The notes beneath the pieces were generated by a model. It saw nothing but the letters and a program-made list of their open reading frames with translations, was not told where the DNA came from and did not search any database. A stretch of 64,000 nucleotides of DNA from Salinibacterium sp. NG253 (lineage in GTDB: Bacteria; Actinomycetota; Actinomycetes; Actinomycetales; Microbacteriaceae): NCBI RefSeq assembly GCF_015864945.1, contig NZ_JADYWF010000001.1:496378-560377 (forward strand), given 5' to 3'. Made by a program: the position numbers and the translations under genes. Shown here one piece after another: positions 43,189 to 51,584 of this stretch (positions within the stretch are counted from its first letter, which is position 1; the number at the start of each line of letters is the position of its first letter).

Positions 43189-44262
43189 CTAGCGAGAGAA
43201 GGTTTCCGTACCGGAGTTCCCGATCGTCTCCGAGTAGTCGAAGGTGACCGTCGTGTCGGTGACCGTGTACGCGATAACGCTGGCCTCCCCATCCAACTCG
43301 AAAGTAAGCCTGTAGCTACCCGGTTCGACAGTTTCGAAATCGGTAATGACCGCCCCGCGAAGCGGTTCACCGGCAGGGCGCACCGGGGTTGTGTGCGGCT
43401 GTGGGTCCACGGCGTCATTCGTGACGGTCACCTCTCCCACCAGCCCGCCGTTAATATACGGATACGTATCGGTGCCGTGATAGTGATAACCCGCGCTCTC
43501 ATCAGGATGTCCGTTGTAATCGTCGAGCGGTTGAAGAGCGGAACCGTCGGGCTCTAACGAGCCGTAGATCGCATAGCCGTCAAGCGCGTAGGCGATCGGC
43601 TTGGCGTACCCGACAGTGGCCTCAAGGTGGAGCGGAGCCACGTGGTAGTGGTAGTCGTCAGCCTTTCCACAGTGACCACCCCACTCGTCGAGCTCGCCGG
43701 CCAACAGCGCGTCATCCCCGCGGTTATTCAGTGCATTGAAGATAGGCACTCCATTGACCGCAAGCGCAATGGCCCCACTAAAGAGGCCTGTTCTTGCCGA
43801 CACCGGTGTCTGCGCGAGCGACGGAGACACCGGGAGCCGAAACGCATTGTCACCGCTAAACGGCTGGGGAAAGGGGAATTGCTGTTGCCAACTCGTGATG
43901 CCCTCCATCATGTTGTGAGCGGGGAGGCCGTTGCTTTCGACCATCCAATAGTCACCGCTCACAAAGGTGTTCACCGTCGACGCAAACTCGTCGAATCCGG
44001 GCAAGCTAGCTCCGGCGCTTGTGGATGGCAGGGGCGTAGCACTAGCCTCTGCCGTTACCGCGATCTCCGCTGGTTGAGCAGCGCACGCGGCCAGAAGCAG
44101 TGCGCCGATGCTCAGTCCACCCGCGCCCAAGAGTGTTCGCCGAGAGAGCCCGGTGGTTCGGGGCTCGTGGGGGTGGACGTGTTCGTGCGGATGCGGATGC
44201 TCATGGGGATGAGCGTGTTCGTGCGGGTGAACGTGCTCATGGGGATGGACGTGATCGTTCAT
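43189..44262 (-). CDS. Tat-exported YHYH-domain lipoprotein with His-rich N-terminus
   Basis: A 357 aa protein. Residues 4-32 have a His at every even position (15 His, built from the repeat HVHPHE), then a Tat motif SRRTLLGAGG at 40-49 and a lipobox LAAC with Cys60. The mature part contains the YHYH domain (PF14240): WGGHCGKADDYHYHVAP and DESAGYHYHGTDTYPYINGG, with further His and Asp. The His-rich part precedes the Tat signal and should be removed on lipoprotein processing. Start ATG 44262 with AGGAGC upstream; overlaps the NiCoT stop by four bases. A metal-related role is inferred from this context. Confidence 0.85.
   Translation of the reverse strand: MNDHVHPHEHVHPHEHAHPHEHPHPHEHVHPHEPRTTGLSRRTLLGAGGLSIGALLLAACAAQPAEIAVTAEASATPLPSTSAGASLPGFDEFASTVNTFVSGDYWMVESNGLPAHNMMEGITSWQQQFPFPQPFSGDNAFRLPVSPSLAQTPVSARTGLFSGAIALAVNGVPIFNALNNRGDDALLAGELDEWGGHCGKADDYHYHVAPLHLEATVGYAKPIAYALDGYAIYGSLEPDGSALQPLDDYNGHPDESAGYHYHGTDTYPYINGGLVGEVTVTNDAVDPQPHTTPVRPAGEPLRGAVITDFETVEPGSYRLTFELDGEASVIAYTVTDTTVTFDYSETIGNSGTETFSR
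44164..44253. repeat. 18-bp imperfect tandem repeats encoding HVHPHE
   Basis: About five diverged copies of an 18-bp unit encode the alternating-His segment of the lipoprotein (residues 4-33). The copies differ at third codon positions, so the His spacing is under selection rather than a recent slippage product. Confidence 0.75.
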
Positions 44263-45368
44263 GGCGTTGCAGCTCCTGATCGTTCGTAGGTAACCGTGGG
44301 AGTCGATTCAGCTAGTTGCTGCCGACGATAGATTTCAGTCCGCTTGCCCCGACCTCGTGACGCCAGGAGTGCAACGGAGCCTGCGGCCGCGACGATTCCC
44401 AGCGCAACCATACCGATCACGCCCGCAGTGGCCAGGATGAGGCCGCCGACAACGAGCGCGGCGGCAGCAGACACTCCGGTGAGCAACAGGTCAACGACTT
44501 CGCGACGCCGCGTGTCGCTACTGGCCCAACGATAAGCCCGTGTCGCGAGATCTCCGCTTAAGGTATCCCCCAGGCTCATGCCTGCCAAGAAAAGAATGGG
44601 AAGGCACACGCTCAGCCCGACTACCCCGTAAAAGGTCGACGAGTAGCTCGCCACGATAAGCAGCGTCACCGATGCCGCTGTATCCAGACCGAGTCCGAAC
44701 AATAGGCCCACCACATACATGCGACCGGGCCGAGGCGCCGTACCTACTAGGCGCGCGAGCACCGGCCAGAGTACGCCCTGTGCTCTCGGGCGTGGAGCGG
44801 GTCCGCGTGCGGATACGTGTCGCACGCGACGCCGGGAGCGGATGATCCTCACACAGATCGCCGCGTTCATGACGCCCACGAGCACGAGAAAAGAACCTGA
44901 AATCGTGCCAGCGATTCCGGTGCCGTCCGGCAACACGGCAAAGCTCGCCGACTCTGCTGACGTCGTCCCGGTGGCGCCAGAAAGAACGAGAACAACAATG
45001 GCGATAGCCGAAGCAACCAACACGATAGTGCCGTGTCCTAGCGAGAAAAAGAATCCCAGCATTGCGCTCGGCTTGCCGTGACCGACCGCAATACGCGCCG
45101 AGTTGTCGATGGCCAAGATGTGATCCGGGTCGAACGCATGTCGAAGTCCGAGAAGATACGCTGCCACGCCAATACCGACAGCTGCCGCACCCCCACTGCC
45201 CAGTCCCACCGGGACCAGAAGAGCGACTCCCAGAAAATGGAAGAGGGCTATCAGCGCCCACACCCGCTGGCGATGCGTGTGAACCCGGCCCGTTTGATGA
45301 CCGAACGGGCGCCCCACCGATTCCGTGGCGGTGGCGCACAGCTCCCCCGTTGTATTCACCTGCTCCAC
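44259..45368 (-). CDS. NiCoT family nickel/cobalt permease
   Basis: A 369 aa transporter (TC 2.A.52) for high-affinity Ni2+/Co2+ uptake. The signature HX4DH is present as RHAFDPDHILAID (His77, Asp82, His83), followed by FSLGHGTIV, LFGLGLDTAAS and FLAGMSLGDTLSG, which are the four NiCoT motifs. Eight hydrophobic helices. The HTHR-type N-terminal His (residues 24-32) is present. Start is GTG at 45368 or 45359; the latter fits the TAGCGT -10 box as a leaderless start. Four-base overlap with the YHYH lipoprotein gene downstream. Confidence 0.88.
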   Translation of the reverse strand: MEQVNTTGELCATATESVGRPFGHQTGRVHTHRQRVWALIALFHFLGVALLVPVGLGSGGAAAVGIGVAAYLLGLRHAFDPDHILAIDNSARIAVGHGKPSAMLGFFFSLGHGTIVLVASAIAIVVLVLSGATGTTSAESASFAVLPDGTGIAGTISGSFLVLVGVMNAAICVRIIRSRRRVRHVSARGPAPRPRAQGVLWPVLARLVGTAPRPGRMYVVGLLFGLGLDTAASVTLLIVASYSSTFYGVVGLSVCLPILFLAGMSLGDTLSGDLATRAYRWASSDTRRREVVDLLLTGVSAAAALVVGGLILATAGVIGMVALGIVAAAGSVALLASRGRGKRTEIYRRQQLAESTPTVTYERSGAATP

Positions 45369-45396
45369 GCTAGGAAGCGATTCTTGGAATCGCCAA
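45367..45396 (-). promoter_or_regulatory. Promoter of the NiCoT operon with embedded palindrome
   Basis: -35 TTGGCG (45396-45391), 18-base spacer, -10 TAGCGT (45372-45367). The spacer and part of the -35 contain a perfect inverted repeat GCGATTC-CAA-GAATCGC (45393-45377). Position and symmetry fit a repressor operator, presumably metal responsive. Confidence 0.72.
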
Positions 45397-45439
45397 TGGG
45401 GAGGCCCAGAGTCTCCCTAGCGGCGATGCCTGAATAACG

Positions 45440-45472
45440 AAAAAGCCCCGCAATCTTTACGATTGCGGGGCT
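45440..45472 (-). terminator. Terminator of tRNA-Ala
   Basis: AGCCCCGCAATC, 5-base loop, GATTGCGGGGCT, followed in the minus direction by a T-run (five T). It lies four bases after the CCA end of the tRNA. Confidence 0.92.
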
Positions 45473-45475
45473 AGA

Positions 45476-45552
45476 TGGTGGATCCAAGGGGATTCGAACC
45501 CCTGACCCCCTGCATGCCATGCAGGTGCGCTACCGGGCTGCGCCATGGACCC
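45476..45552 (-). tRNA. tRNA-Ala(GGC)
   Basis: Cloverleaf of 77 nt including an encoded CCA: acceptor GGGTCCA pairing to TGGATCC with the G3-U70 pair that identifies alanine tRNA, D arm, anticodon stem CCTGC/GCAGG with loop ATGGCAT (anticodon GGC, reads GCC/GCT), T arm GGGGTTCGAATCCCC. Discriminator base A. Followed by a terminator; it is a single-gene unit between metQ and the NiCoT operon. Confidence 0.97.
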
Positions 45553-45667
45553 ATCTGTTTTGTTTTCTTTCGAAAACGCAACTTGTCAAGATTACTACAC
45601 GCTTGGCGCATCCAGAACCATCTGAGCGATTCCCAGCCAATTGTCTCCGAAAATTATGGGGAAAAGT

Positions 45668-45707
45668 AAAGGGCGGCCGACATCCCAATGGATGACGACC
45701 GCCCTTT
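45668..45707 (-). terminator. Terminator of metNIQ
   Basis: AAAGGGCGG ... CCGCCCTTT outer stem with paired inner CATCC/GGATG around a short ATTG loop, one bulge, then TTTACTTTTCC in the minus direction. Located 43 bases after the metQ stop. Confidence 0.85.
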
Positions 45708-45749
45708 CACAGCGACGTGCAGTTCAGGCGGAGCGCGACAGCTTCGCGA

Positions 45750-46577
45750 CTAGGAAACGGGGATAACGAGTCCGTTGTAGAAGTCGTTGATGTACGCCTT
45801 CGTTTCGTCCGAGGTCAGCAGCTCGTAGAGCGTGGTGACGCGAGGGTCGCTCTTGAGCTCATCGCGGGTGGCGAGCACGTTGTAGTACACGCTCGAGGTG
45901 CCCTCGGTGACCAGCTGCAGGTCACCTGAGAGGCCAGCAGCGCCGGCGTAGTTGAAGTTCACGATCGCCGCGTCCTGGTCATCGAGAGCCGACGGCAGGC
46001 TCGCTGCGTCAATCTCGATGAAGTTGTAGTCGTTGGGGTTGGCGGTGATGTCCGACACGGTCGACGGGGCATCCGTGGTTTCGATGAGTCCGGCATCCGC
46101 AAGCAACAGAAGCGCACGGCCCTCGTTGCTGGCATCGTTCGGCAGGGCGATCTTGGCGCCATCCGGCAGATCAGCGAGCTCGTCAACGGTCTTCGAGTAC
46201 AGCGCCAGCGGCGGGAGGTACACCTGGCCGACAACGGCGAGGGTGTCACCCGTGTTTTCGTTGTACAGGTCGAGGAACGGTGCGTGCTGGAACAGGTTGA
46301 CGTCGAGGCTGCCCTCGCTGAGCGCGGGGTTAGGCGTCGTGTAGTCGGTGAACTCAACGATGTCGAGTTCAAGGCCAGCAGCTTCAGCCTGTCCGCTGTC
46401 GATAACGAACTGAACGATTTCGCCAGCTGGCGTTGCCGTGGCGCCGACGGTCAACGAACCGAGAGTGCCATCAGTCGGAGCGGCCTCTTCGGCGGGAGCC
46501 GAGCATCCGGCCAAGGTGAGAGCGAGCACGCCAGCGGCGGCAACGGTCGAGAGTGAGAAGAATTTGGAGCGTGACAT
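45750..46577 (-). CDS. metQ: Methionine ABC transporter substrate-binding lipoprotein MetQ (NlpA)
   Basis: A 275 aa NlpA-family lipoprotein: signal peptide and lipobox LAGC (Cys25), then LTVGATATPAGEIVQFV and VNLFQHAPFLDLYN, which carries the substrate site, and DGAKIALPNDASNEGRAL. MetNIQ imports L- and D-methionine. ATG at 46577 with AAAGGA seven bases upstream. Last gene of metN-metI-metQ, 72 bases after metI and followed by a terminator. Assignment to methionine rests on family and operon order. Confidence 0.92.
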   Translation of the reverse strand: MSRSKFFSLSTVAAAGVLALTLAGCSAPAEEAAPTDGTLGSLTVGATATPAGEIVQFVIDSGQAEAAGLELDIVEFTDYTTPNPALSEGSLDVNLFQHAPFLDLYNENTGDTLAVVGQVYLPPLALYSKTVDELADLPDGAKIALPNDASNEGRALLLLADAGLIETTDAPSTVSDITANPNDYNFIEIDAASLPSALDDQDAAIVNFNYAGAAGLSGDLQLVTEGTSSVYYNVLATRDELKSDPRVTTLYELLTSDETKAYINDFYNGLVIPVS

Positions 46578-46649
46578 TACTAATCCTTTGGTGAAGGGTG
46601 AAACAGATGGGATAAAAGAGAACTACGTGGGGGTAAGCCGCCGACCGCG

Positions 46650-47351
46650 TCAGCGGTGAGACATTCGGTTGGCCAGGCGCGCGCCGACCACTTGAACGAT
46701 CTGCACAATCGCCACCAACACGATAATGACCGCCACGATGTGGATGACGCTGTAGCGCTGGTGACCGTAGCGAATAGCAACATCACCCAGACCTCCACCA
46801 CCAATCGCGCCCACAATGGCGGAGTAGTTCACAATCGACACCACTGTCGTTGTAAAGCCCCGGATGAGGCCAGGAACAGCCTCGGGAATGATGACTTTCG
46901 ACACGAGTTGCCAGCGAGTGGCACCAAGCGAATGACCGGCTTCAACGAGTCCTTCGTTTACTTCGCGCAACGAGATCTCGACGATGCGGGCGTAGAACGG
47001 GATCGCCGCCACCGTCAGCGGCACAATCGCGGCCGTGACACCAAACGCCGAGCCGAGAAGAAGCCGGGTGAAAGGAATGAGCGCGATCATCAAAATGATG
47101 AACGGGATCGAGCGGCCTAGGTTCACCACAGTTTGCGTAACCGCATTGATGATCCGGCCGGCAACAATGCTGCCGAACGGACGCTCGAGGATGCCGCCGC
47201 GGTCAGTGACGACCAGAAGCGTTCCGAGCGCCAGCCCGATCACGAGTGTGATGAGCATTGTGACGCCCACTTGGTACAGGGTCTCCCCCGTTGCTTTCAG
47301 GAGCGTTTCGAACAGCTGTGGCCAGAAGCCGGGAGCAGTGGAATCAATCAT
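46650..47351 (-). CDS. metI: Methionine ABC transporter permease MetI
   Basis: A 233 aa permease with five helices: LLKATGETLYQVGVTMLITL at the N-terminus and the coupling loop EAGHSLGATRWQLVSKVIIPEAVP, cited in part as ATRWQLVSKVIIPEA. IVNYSAIVGAIGGGGLGDVAIRYGHQRY is a hallmark of MetI, cited in part. ATG overlaps the metN stop by four bases (47348-47351). Confidence 0.94.
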   Translation of the reverse strand: MIDSTAPGFWPQLFETLLKATGETLYQVGVTMLITLVIGLALGTLLVVTDRGGILERPFGSIVAGRIINAVTQTVVNLGRSIPFIILMIALIPFTRLLLGSAFGVTAAIVPLTVAAIPFYARIVEISLREVNEGLVEAGHSLGATRWQLVSKVIIPEAVPGLIRGFTTTVVSIVNYSAIVGAIGGGGLGDVAIRYGHQRYSVIHIVAVIIVLVAIVQIVQVVGARLANRMSHR

Positions 47352-48337
47352 CGTCCGCTCCTCACAATCTCAACAACGAGGCCCTGAGCGCGCAGGTCAT
47401 CAATCGCAGCAGTGTGCTGCTCGATGGTTCCTGGTAGTTCAAGGCGCGTACGACCAGACTGTGCGCCTCCGATAGTTTCCATCGCAGCGCCGAGCAGACC
47501 AACATCGAGGTGATGAGTTCTAGCCAGCTGGGCCACGACAGGGCGCTCAGAAGAAAGGCCCACGAACGTGACGTCGATAACGGTGGAGGTTCCTTCGGGC
47601 AATTCGCCAAGCGGAAAAAGCCCACGAGCCAGCTGCGAGCCCGGTTGGCTCAGCAAATCGACCAAACGGCCGTGTTCGAGAATGCGGCCACCGCTCATGA
47701 GTGCTGCAGAATCGCAGATGCTTTTGACAACATCCATCTCATGCGTGATGAGCAAAATGGTGAGCCCGAGCTCTTTGTTGAGGCTGCGCAGCAACTGCAG
47801 GATCGAGTCGGTGGTTTCGGGGTCGAGTGCGCTGGTCGCTTCATCGCTGAGCAACACCCGGGGGCGGGATGCCAACGCCCGGGCAATACCGACGCGCTGC
47901 TTCTGACCGCCCGAGAGCTGAGCCGGGTACTGCTGAGCTTTGTGCTCAAGGCCAACAAGTTCGAGGATCTCATTCGTGCGTGCGGTGCGCTGGCGACGCT
48001 CCACGCCCACAATTTCGAGAGCGAGCTCAACGTTTCCGCGAACGGTGCGGCTATCGAGCAGGTTGAACTGCTGGAAGACCATGCCGATCTCGCGACGGGC
48101 CTGAAGCAGTTCGCGGTCGCTGAGCGCGGTGAGTTCACGGTCAGCAACGGTGACCGTTCCCGAGTCGGGACGCTCAAGAAGATTGACCGTGCGGATGAGC
48201 GTGCTCTTGCCCGCACCGCTCTGGCCGATAACTCCGAAAATCTCGCCGCTGGCGACGGAGAGACTCACGTCATCGAGGGCGCGAACTGGATTCGCGGCAT
48301 CACCAAAGGTCTTGGTGACGGAAGAAAGCGTAATCAT
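47348..48337 (-). CDS. metN: Methionine ABC transporter ATP-binding protein MetN
   Basis: A 329 aa ABC ATPase: Walker A GQSGAGKST, signature LSGGQKQRVGIARAL, Walker B RVLLSDEATSALDP, H-loop ITHEMDVV. The C-terminal NIL domain (about 255-329) that senses methionine and inhibits transport is present (PVVAQLARTHHLDVGLLG). First gene of metNIQ. The 119-base leader upstream contains small stems but no fold that I can assign to a SAM riboswitch. Confidence 0.94.
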   Translation of the reverse strand: MITLSSVTKTFGDAANPVRALDDVSLSVASGEIFGVIGQSGAGKSTLIRTVNLLERPDSGTVTVADRELTALSDRELLQARREIGMVFQQFNLLDSRTVRGNVELALEIVGVERRQRTARTNEILELVGLEHKAQQYPAQLSGGQKQRVGIARALASRPRVLLSDEATSALDPETTDSILQLLRSLNKELGLTILLITHEMDVVKSICDSAALMSGGRILEHGRLVDLLSQPGSQLARGLFPLGELPEGTSTVIDVTFVGLSSERPVVAQLARTHHLDVGLLGAAMETIGGAQSGRTRLELPGTIEQHTAAIDDLRAQGLVVEIVRSGR

Positions 48338-48456
48338 GAAACCCCAGTGGGAGAAGGTGACTGGTGAGAGTCGCCCCGGGGTCGAACTGCCCGGCTAAAA
48401 CAAGCAAACCAGCACGGCGCAACCCACACAAATTGGGTTACGAAGTGTGAAGTTTG

Positions 48457-48849
48457 TTACTCCGAATCAGACTCAACGTCTGTTGCCACAGGCGCGATGG
48501 TAATCGGGATGACGGGGCAGTCGCTCCAGAGACGCTCGAGCGAGTAGTAGAGGCGGTCTTCTTCGTGGAAGATGTGCGCAACGACGTGGCCGAAGTCGAG
48601 CAGGATCCAGCGACCCTCAGCACGACCTTCGCGACGCAATGGCTTAGCGCCAGCGGCAATCATCTTCTCTTCGATCTCGGAGGCGATCGACTGAACGTTA
48701 CGTTCGTTGCGACCGGTCGCCAGGAAGAAGATATCGGCGTAAGGCATGGGACCGGTGACGTCGAGCGCAACCATGTCGGTCGCCTGCTTGGCGTCGGCGG
48801 CATTCGCGACGATGGAAAGTAGCTCGTTGGCACGAGGAGAAGCAGTCAC
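48457..48849 (-). CDS. rsfS: Ribosome silencing factor RsfS
   Basis: RsfS binds uL14 and prevents 30S-50S joining in starvation. The 130 aa protein has the core ATDMVALDVTGPMPYADIFFLATGRNERNVQSIASEIEEKM (cited here as the DIFFLATGRNERNVQSI part) and GRWILLDFGHVVAHIFHEEDRLYYSLERLW near the end, cited as LLDFGHVVAHIF. Start GTG at 48849. It follows the Pro/Ala-rich protein gene after 42 bases in the nadD-x-rsfS cluster. Confidence 0.94.
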   Translation of the reverse strand: MTASPRANELLSIVANAADAKQATDMVALDVTGPMPYADIFFLATGRNERNVQSIASEIEEKMIAAGAKPLRREGRAEGRWILLDFGHVVAHIFHEEDRLYYSLERLWSDCPVIPITIAPVATDVESDSE

Positions 48850-48891
48850 AGGATCCTTAATCGGAAAAAAGCTGAAGGCAAAGAGTTAAAC

Positions 48892-50748
48892 CTACAACAT
48901 GTTGAAGGCGAAGGCTGCCACGAGCAGCCCAGCCACGACAACAGCCATCGACGCTGCTGAGATGAGCAGTACCGTCAAAGCACGCGTGCCCTTGGGTTTC
49001 TGCGTCTGCGTAACGGACTGGTTGGAGAAGGTGCTGACGGCCTTGACCGCGCGCACGGGCGCCGAATCAGTCGACACCATGTCGCTGTCGTTGAGATCCA
49101 GGAGAGAGTCAATGTCGCCCTTGTCGAAGCGGTCAGAAACACCGCTTGCCGAGAGAGTGCTCGGGAGGTCGATTGAACCGGTAAGCATCGCTTCGCCACT
49201 CGAGGTCAGCGGACCACGGATGTCGGTAGCAAACGGAATCGCTGGCAAGACAAGAGCGTTGGTTGCGGTGCTTCCGCTGCCAATGGTGCGCGTGACGATC
49301 GCGTTGTTCGTCTCGTCGTCAGTCTTTGTCTGGCTGGACCAGTGCCCGATCGAGATACCGGATGCCGCAACAACTGGTGTCGCAGCGGGAGCCGGCGACG
49401 CACTCGGTGCAGCGGGAGCCGGCGACGCACTCGGTGCAGCGGGAGCCTGCGCAGTGGGAGCCGGAGCAACGGGTGCCTGCGCAGTGGGTGCATTCGCAGG
49501 CTTCGCGACGGAAGCGGCAGCGACTTCGCCATCAAGGCGTTTGCGCGCGAGCTCATCAAACTCTGCTCGCGCATTGCTCAATGTGGTCTGAGTCGAAGCG
49601 GTGGGCGTCGACGACGCTTGCGGCTTCGTAGCCGCTGGCGCCGGGTCGAACCCGAGAAGGCCTTCAACGGTGGGGCGCGTCGACTGTTCAGGCTTTGTAG
49701 GCGCGGCAGTCGTATCAGACTTCGCACCTTGTTCGGGCTTGGCCGCTGGCATCACCTTGGTGACAGGGTCAGCCGTAGTGCGCGCGCTCGGCACGGCAGC
49801 AACGTTAGGTGCAGGCAGATCTGCGAGCGGTGACCGCGGAGCTGCCGGAGCAGGCGCACCCGTGACAGAACCGTCGGGGTTGGCCAACAGTGATTCAAAA
49901 GCGCTGAGGGCATCCGTGGGAGCGGCCGCAGTAGCGGCAGCTTCGGGAACGACAGCCAGAGGGTCGACTAGGGCTGGCGGCTCGATGTAGGCCTGGGCTG
50001 CTGGCGTGAACGACAGTTCTTCGGCCGTTCTCGCAGGCTTCACCTGAGCAGCAGCGGATGCCGCCGCAGCAAGGTCAGCCAAGCTCGGACGAGCGGCAGG
50101 CGCTGAAGCCGGTGCCTGTGCAGGCGCAGATGCTGGAGCCGGCGCCGAAGCAGCCGGAGCTACAGGAGCAGTGGATGCTGCAGGCTGAGCAGAAGCAGCT
50201 GGCGCGGATGCGGCTTGGGGCGGCGCAACTGGCGCGGGCGCCGCCGGAGCGGGCTGAGCAGGCGCTGGGTGAACGGGAGCGGCCTGAGCAGGCGCGGCCG
50301 GAGCGGGCGTGGCCGGAGCAGCAGTTGTTTGACTGGCTGCTTCTTCGCGAGCACGCAGTTCGCGCAGCTCACGGCGCGTCAACTGGCTCACGTCAGTGCC
50401 CGCATCCGATGCCGGAACGGCGGAAGCAGCAGGAACGACGGGTGCCGGCGGCGCAACAGCGGAATTGCTCTGACCGTTGACGTTGGGTGGCGGCGCAGTG
50501 AGATAGGCAGCGGCTGCGGTGGGCTGCGAAGCGGCAGGCGGCGCGACAGGAGCCTGAGCCGGGGTTGCCGGAGGCGTGGCGGGCGCACTGCGAGGTGCTT
50601 GGTTAACGTCAGAAGTGTGCGTGTCGTCGCTTTGCGACGGGAAGGTGGTGAATCCTTCTACTGTGGGCTGCTCGTCGGACGAGTGTGTGCGCTCACTCTG
50701 ACGCGCCGCGCGTCGCGACTGCGGCGGCGGATCGTGAAAAGTGGTCAT
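48892..50748 (-). CDS. Pro/Ala-rich membrane-anchored protein of unknown function
   Basis: A 618 aa protein of mostly low complexity: an N-terminal hydrophilic start [20 protein letters not shown], a Pro/Ala/Gln-rich stretch from about 35 to 460 with repeated APAAPSASP, then a soluble, less biased part (about 470-580) and one C-terminal membrane helix [20 protein letters not shown]. It has no signal peptide, so it would be a cytosolic tail-anchored protein. It occupies the place between nadD and rsfS where many Actinobacteria have an LCP-family gene. The ATG at 50748 overlaps the nadD stop (ATGA). Confidence 0.8.
   Translation of the reverse strand: MTTFHDPPPQSRRAARQSERTHSSDEQPTVEGFTTFPSQSDDTHTSDVNQAPRSAPATPPATPAQAPVAPPAASQPTAAAAYLTAPPPNVNGQSNSAVAPPAPVVPAASAVPASDAGTDVSQLTRRELRELRAREEAASQTTAAPATPAPAAPAQAAPVHPAPAQPAPAAPAPVAPPQAASAPAASAQPAASTAPVAPAASAPAPASAPAQAPASAPAARPSLADLAAAASAAAQVKPARTAEELSFTPAAQAYIEPPALVDPLAVVPEAAATAAAPTDALSAFESLLANPDGSVTGAPAPAAPRSPLADLPAPNVAAVPSARTTADPVTKVMPAAKPEQGAKSDTTAAPTKPEQSTRPTVEGLLGFDPAPAATKPQASSTPTASTQTTLSNARAEFDELARKRLDGEVAAASVAKPANAPTAQAPVAPAPTAQAPAAPSASPAPAAPSASPAPAATPVVAASGISIGHWSSQTKTDDETNNAIVTRTIGSGSTATNALVLPAIPFATDIRGPLTSSGEAMLTGSIDLPSTLSASGVSDRFDKGDIDSLLDLNDSDMVSTDSAPVRAVKAVSTFSNQSVTQTQKPKGTRALTVLLISAASMAVVVAGLLVAAFAFNML
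49382..49447. repeat. 27-bp tandem repeat, 2.4 copies
   Basis: Two identical 27-bp units (49382-49408, 49409-49435) and a 12-base partial third, encoding the nine-residue repeat SASPAPAAP in the Pro/Ala-rich protein. Complete identity between copies suggests recent slippage and possible length variation. Confidence 0.85.
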
Positions 50749-51350
50749 GAAATACTCCGATATAGGTGGTGCTTGGCGATGTACTGAACGACACCATCCG
50801 GAACCAGATACCAGACCGGGTAACCCCGACTGACCCTGTTTCGGCAATCGGTAGATGAGATCGCAAGCGCCGGCACTTCCAACGAGCTTACGCCTTGCTC
50901 AGGCAATCCACTAATGGTTAAGGCGTGTCCTGGCCGTGAAACTGCTATGAAATGGGCGAGTGTCCAGACCTCGTCAACGTCCTTCCATTCCATGATTTGA
51001 GCCACGGCATCCGCGCCCGTGATGAAGAAAAGGTCGGCGTCAGGATAGGTCTTGCGCATGTCGCGCAGGGTGTCGATTGTGTAGGTCGCCCCTTCACGCT
51101 CAAGGTCAGCTCTGCTGACATCGAACCCGGGGTTGGCCGCGGTCGCAATGACCGTCATGAGGTAGCGGTGCTCCCCCGATGTTGCGGTGTCTTTCATCCA
51201 CGGCTTGCCGGTGGGAACAAACACGACCTGATCGAGGTCGAACTGAAGCTGAGCTTCACTGGCCGCAACAAGGTGGCCATTGTGGATGGGATCGAAAGTT
51301 CCACCCATGATGCCGATGCGGGCGCGGCGCGGCGCCGTCTCGGCGGTCAC
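50745..51350 (-). CDS. nadD: Nicotinate-nucleotide adenylyltransferase
   Basis: Makes deamido-NAD from nicotinate mononucleotide and ATP. The 201 aa protein has the nucleotidyltransferase motif [20 protein letters not shown] and the second motif ISSTDCRNR near the C-terminus (ISSTxxR). Start GTG at 51350, ten bases after the preceding small gene's stop. Overlaps the Pro/Ala-rich protein gene by four bases, so they are co-translated. Confidence 0.95.
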   Translation of the reverse strand: MTAETAPRRARIGIMGGTFDPIHNGHLVAASEAQLQFDLDQVVFVPTGKPWMKDTATSGEHRYLMTVIATAANPGFDVSRADLEREGATYTIDTLRDMRKTYPDADLFFITGADAVAQIMEWKDVDEVWTLAHFIAVSRPGHALTISGLPEQGVSSLEVPALAISSTDCRNRVSRGYPVWYLVPDGVVQYIAKHHLYRSIS

Positions 51351-51359
51351 AAAAAAGCC

Positions 51360-51554
51360 TTAGTGGCCTGCGCCGTGAGCGTCGCCAGCCTTCGCCGGCT
51401 TAGCTACGTGACGGTTCGACACATCACGGAAGCTCCACGTGACAAAACCGAGGGTGGTCAACACGACCGCCGCAATGAGCGGGAAAGCAAGCGCGGGCAA
51501 CACGAGAGGCGCAAGCTCTTCACTCGACGCAAGAACGTTCAGAAAAATCGACAT
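51360..51554 (-). CDS. Small single-pass membrane protein
   Basis: A 64 aa protein: a short N-terminal segment SIFLNVLASSEELAPLVLPAL, one hydrophobic helix (PLIAAVVLTTLGFVTWSF) and a basic, His-containing tail RHVAKPAKAGDAHGAGH. I chose the ATG at 51554 because TGGAG lies five bases upstream. Homologues of this small protein are commonly seen between proA and nadD in Microbacteriaceae, as far as I recall. Function unknown. Confidence 0.75.
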   Translation of the reverse strand: MSIFLNVLASSEELAPLVLPALAFPLIAAVVLTTLGFVTWSFRDVSNRHVAKPAKAGDAHGAGH

Positions 51555-51584
51555 CAGATCTCCATTCACAAAACCGATAACAGT

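Noticed and set aside
45584-45589. TTGACA as the -35 of a tRNA-Ala promoter
   Set aside because: The -35 is perfect but the expected -10 position reads AAAACA, so the promoter is not convincing by eye.
48338-48456. Possible SAM riboswitch upstream of metNIQ
   Set aside because: The 119-base leader has small stems (AACCCA/TGGGTT, CCAGT/ACTGG) but I could not build the SAM-I, SAM-II or SAM-IV core. A covariance-model search would decide.
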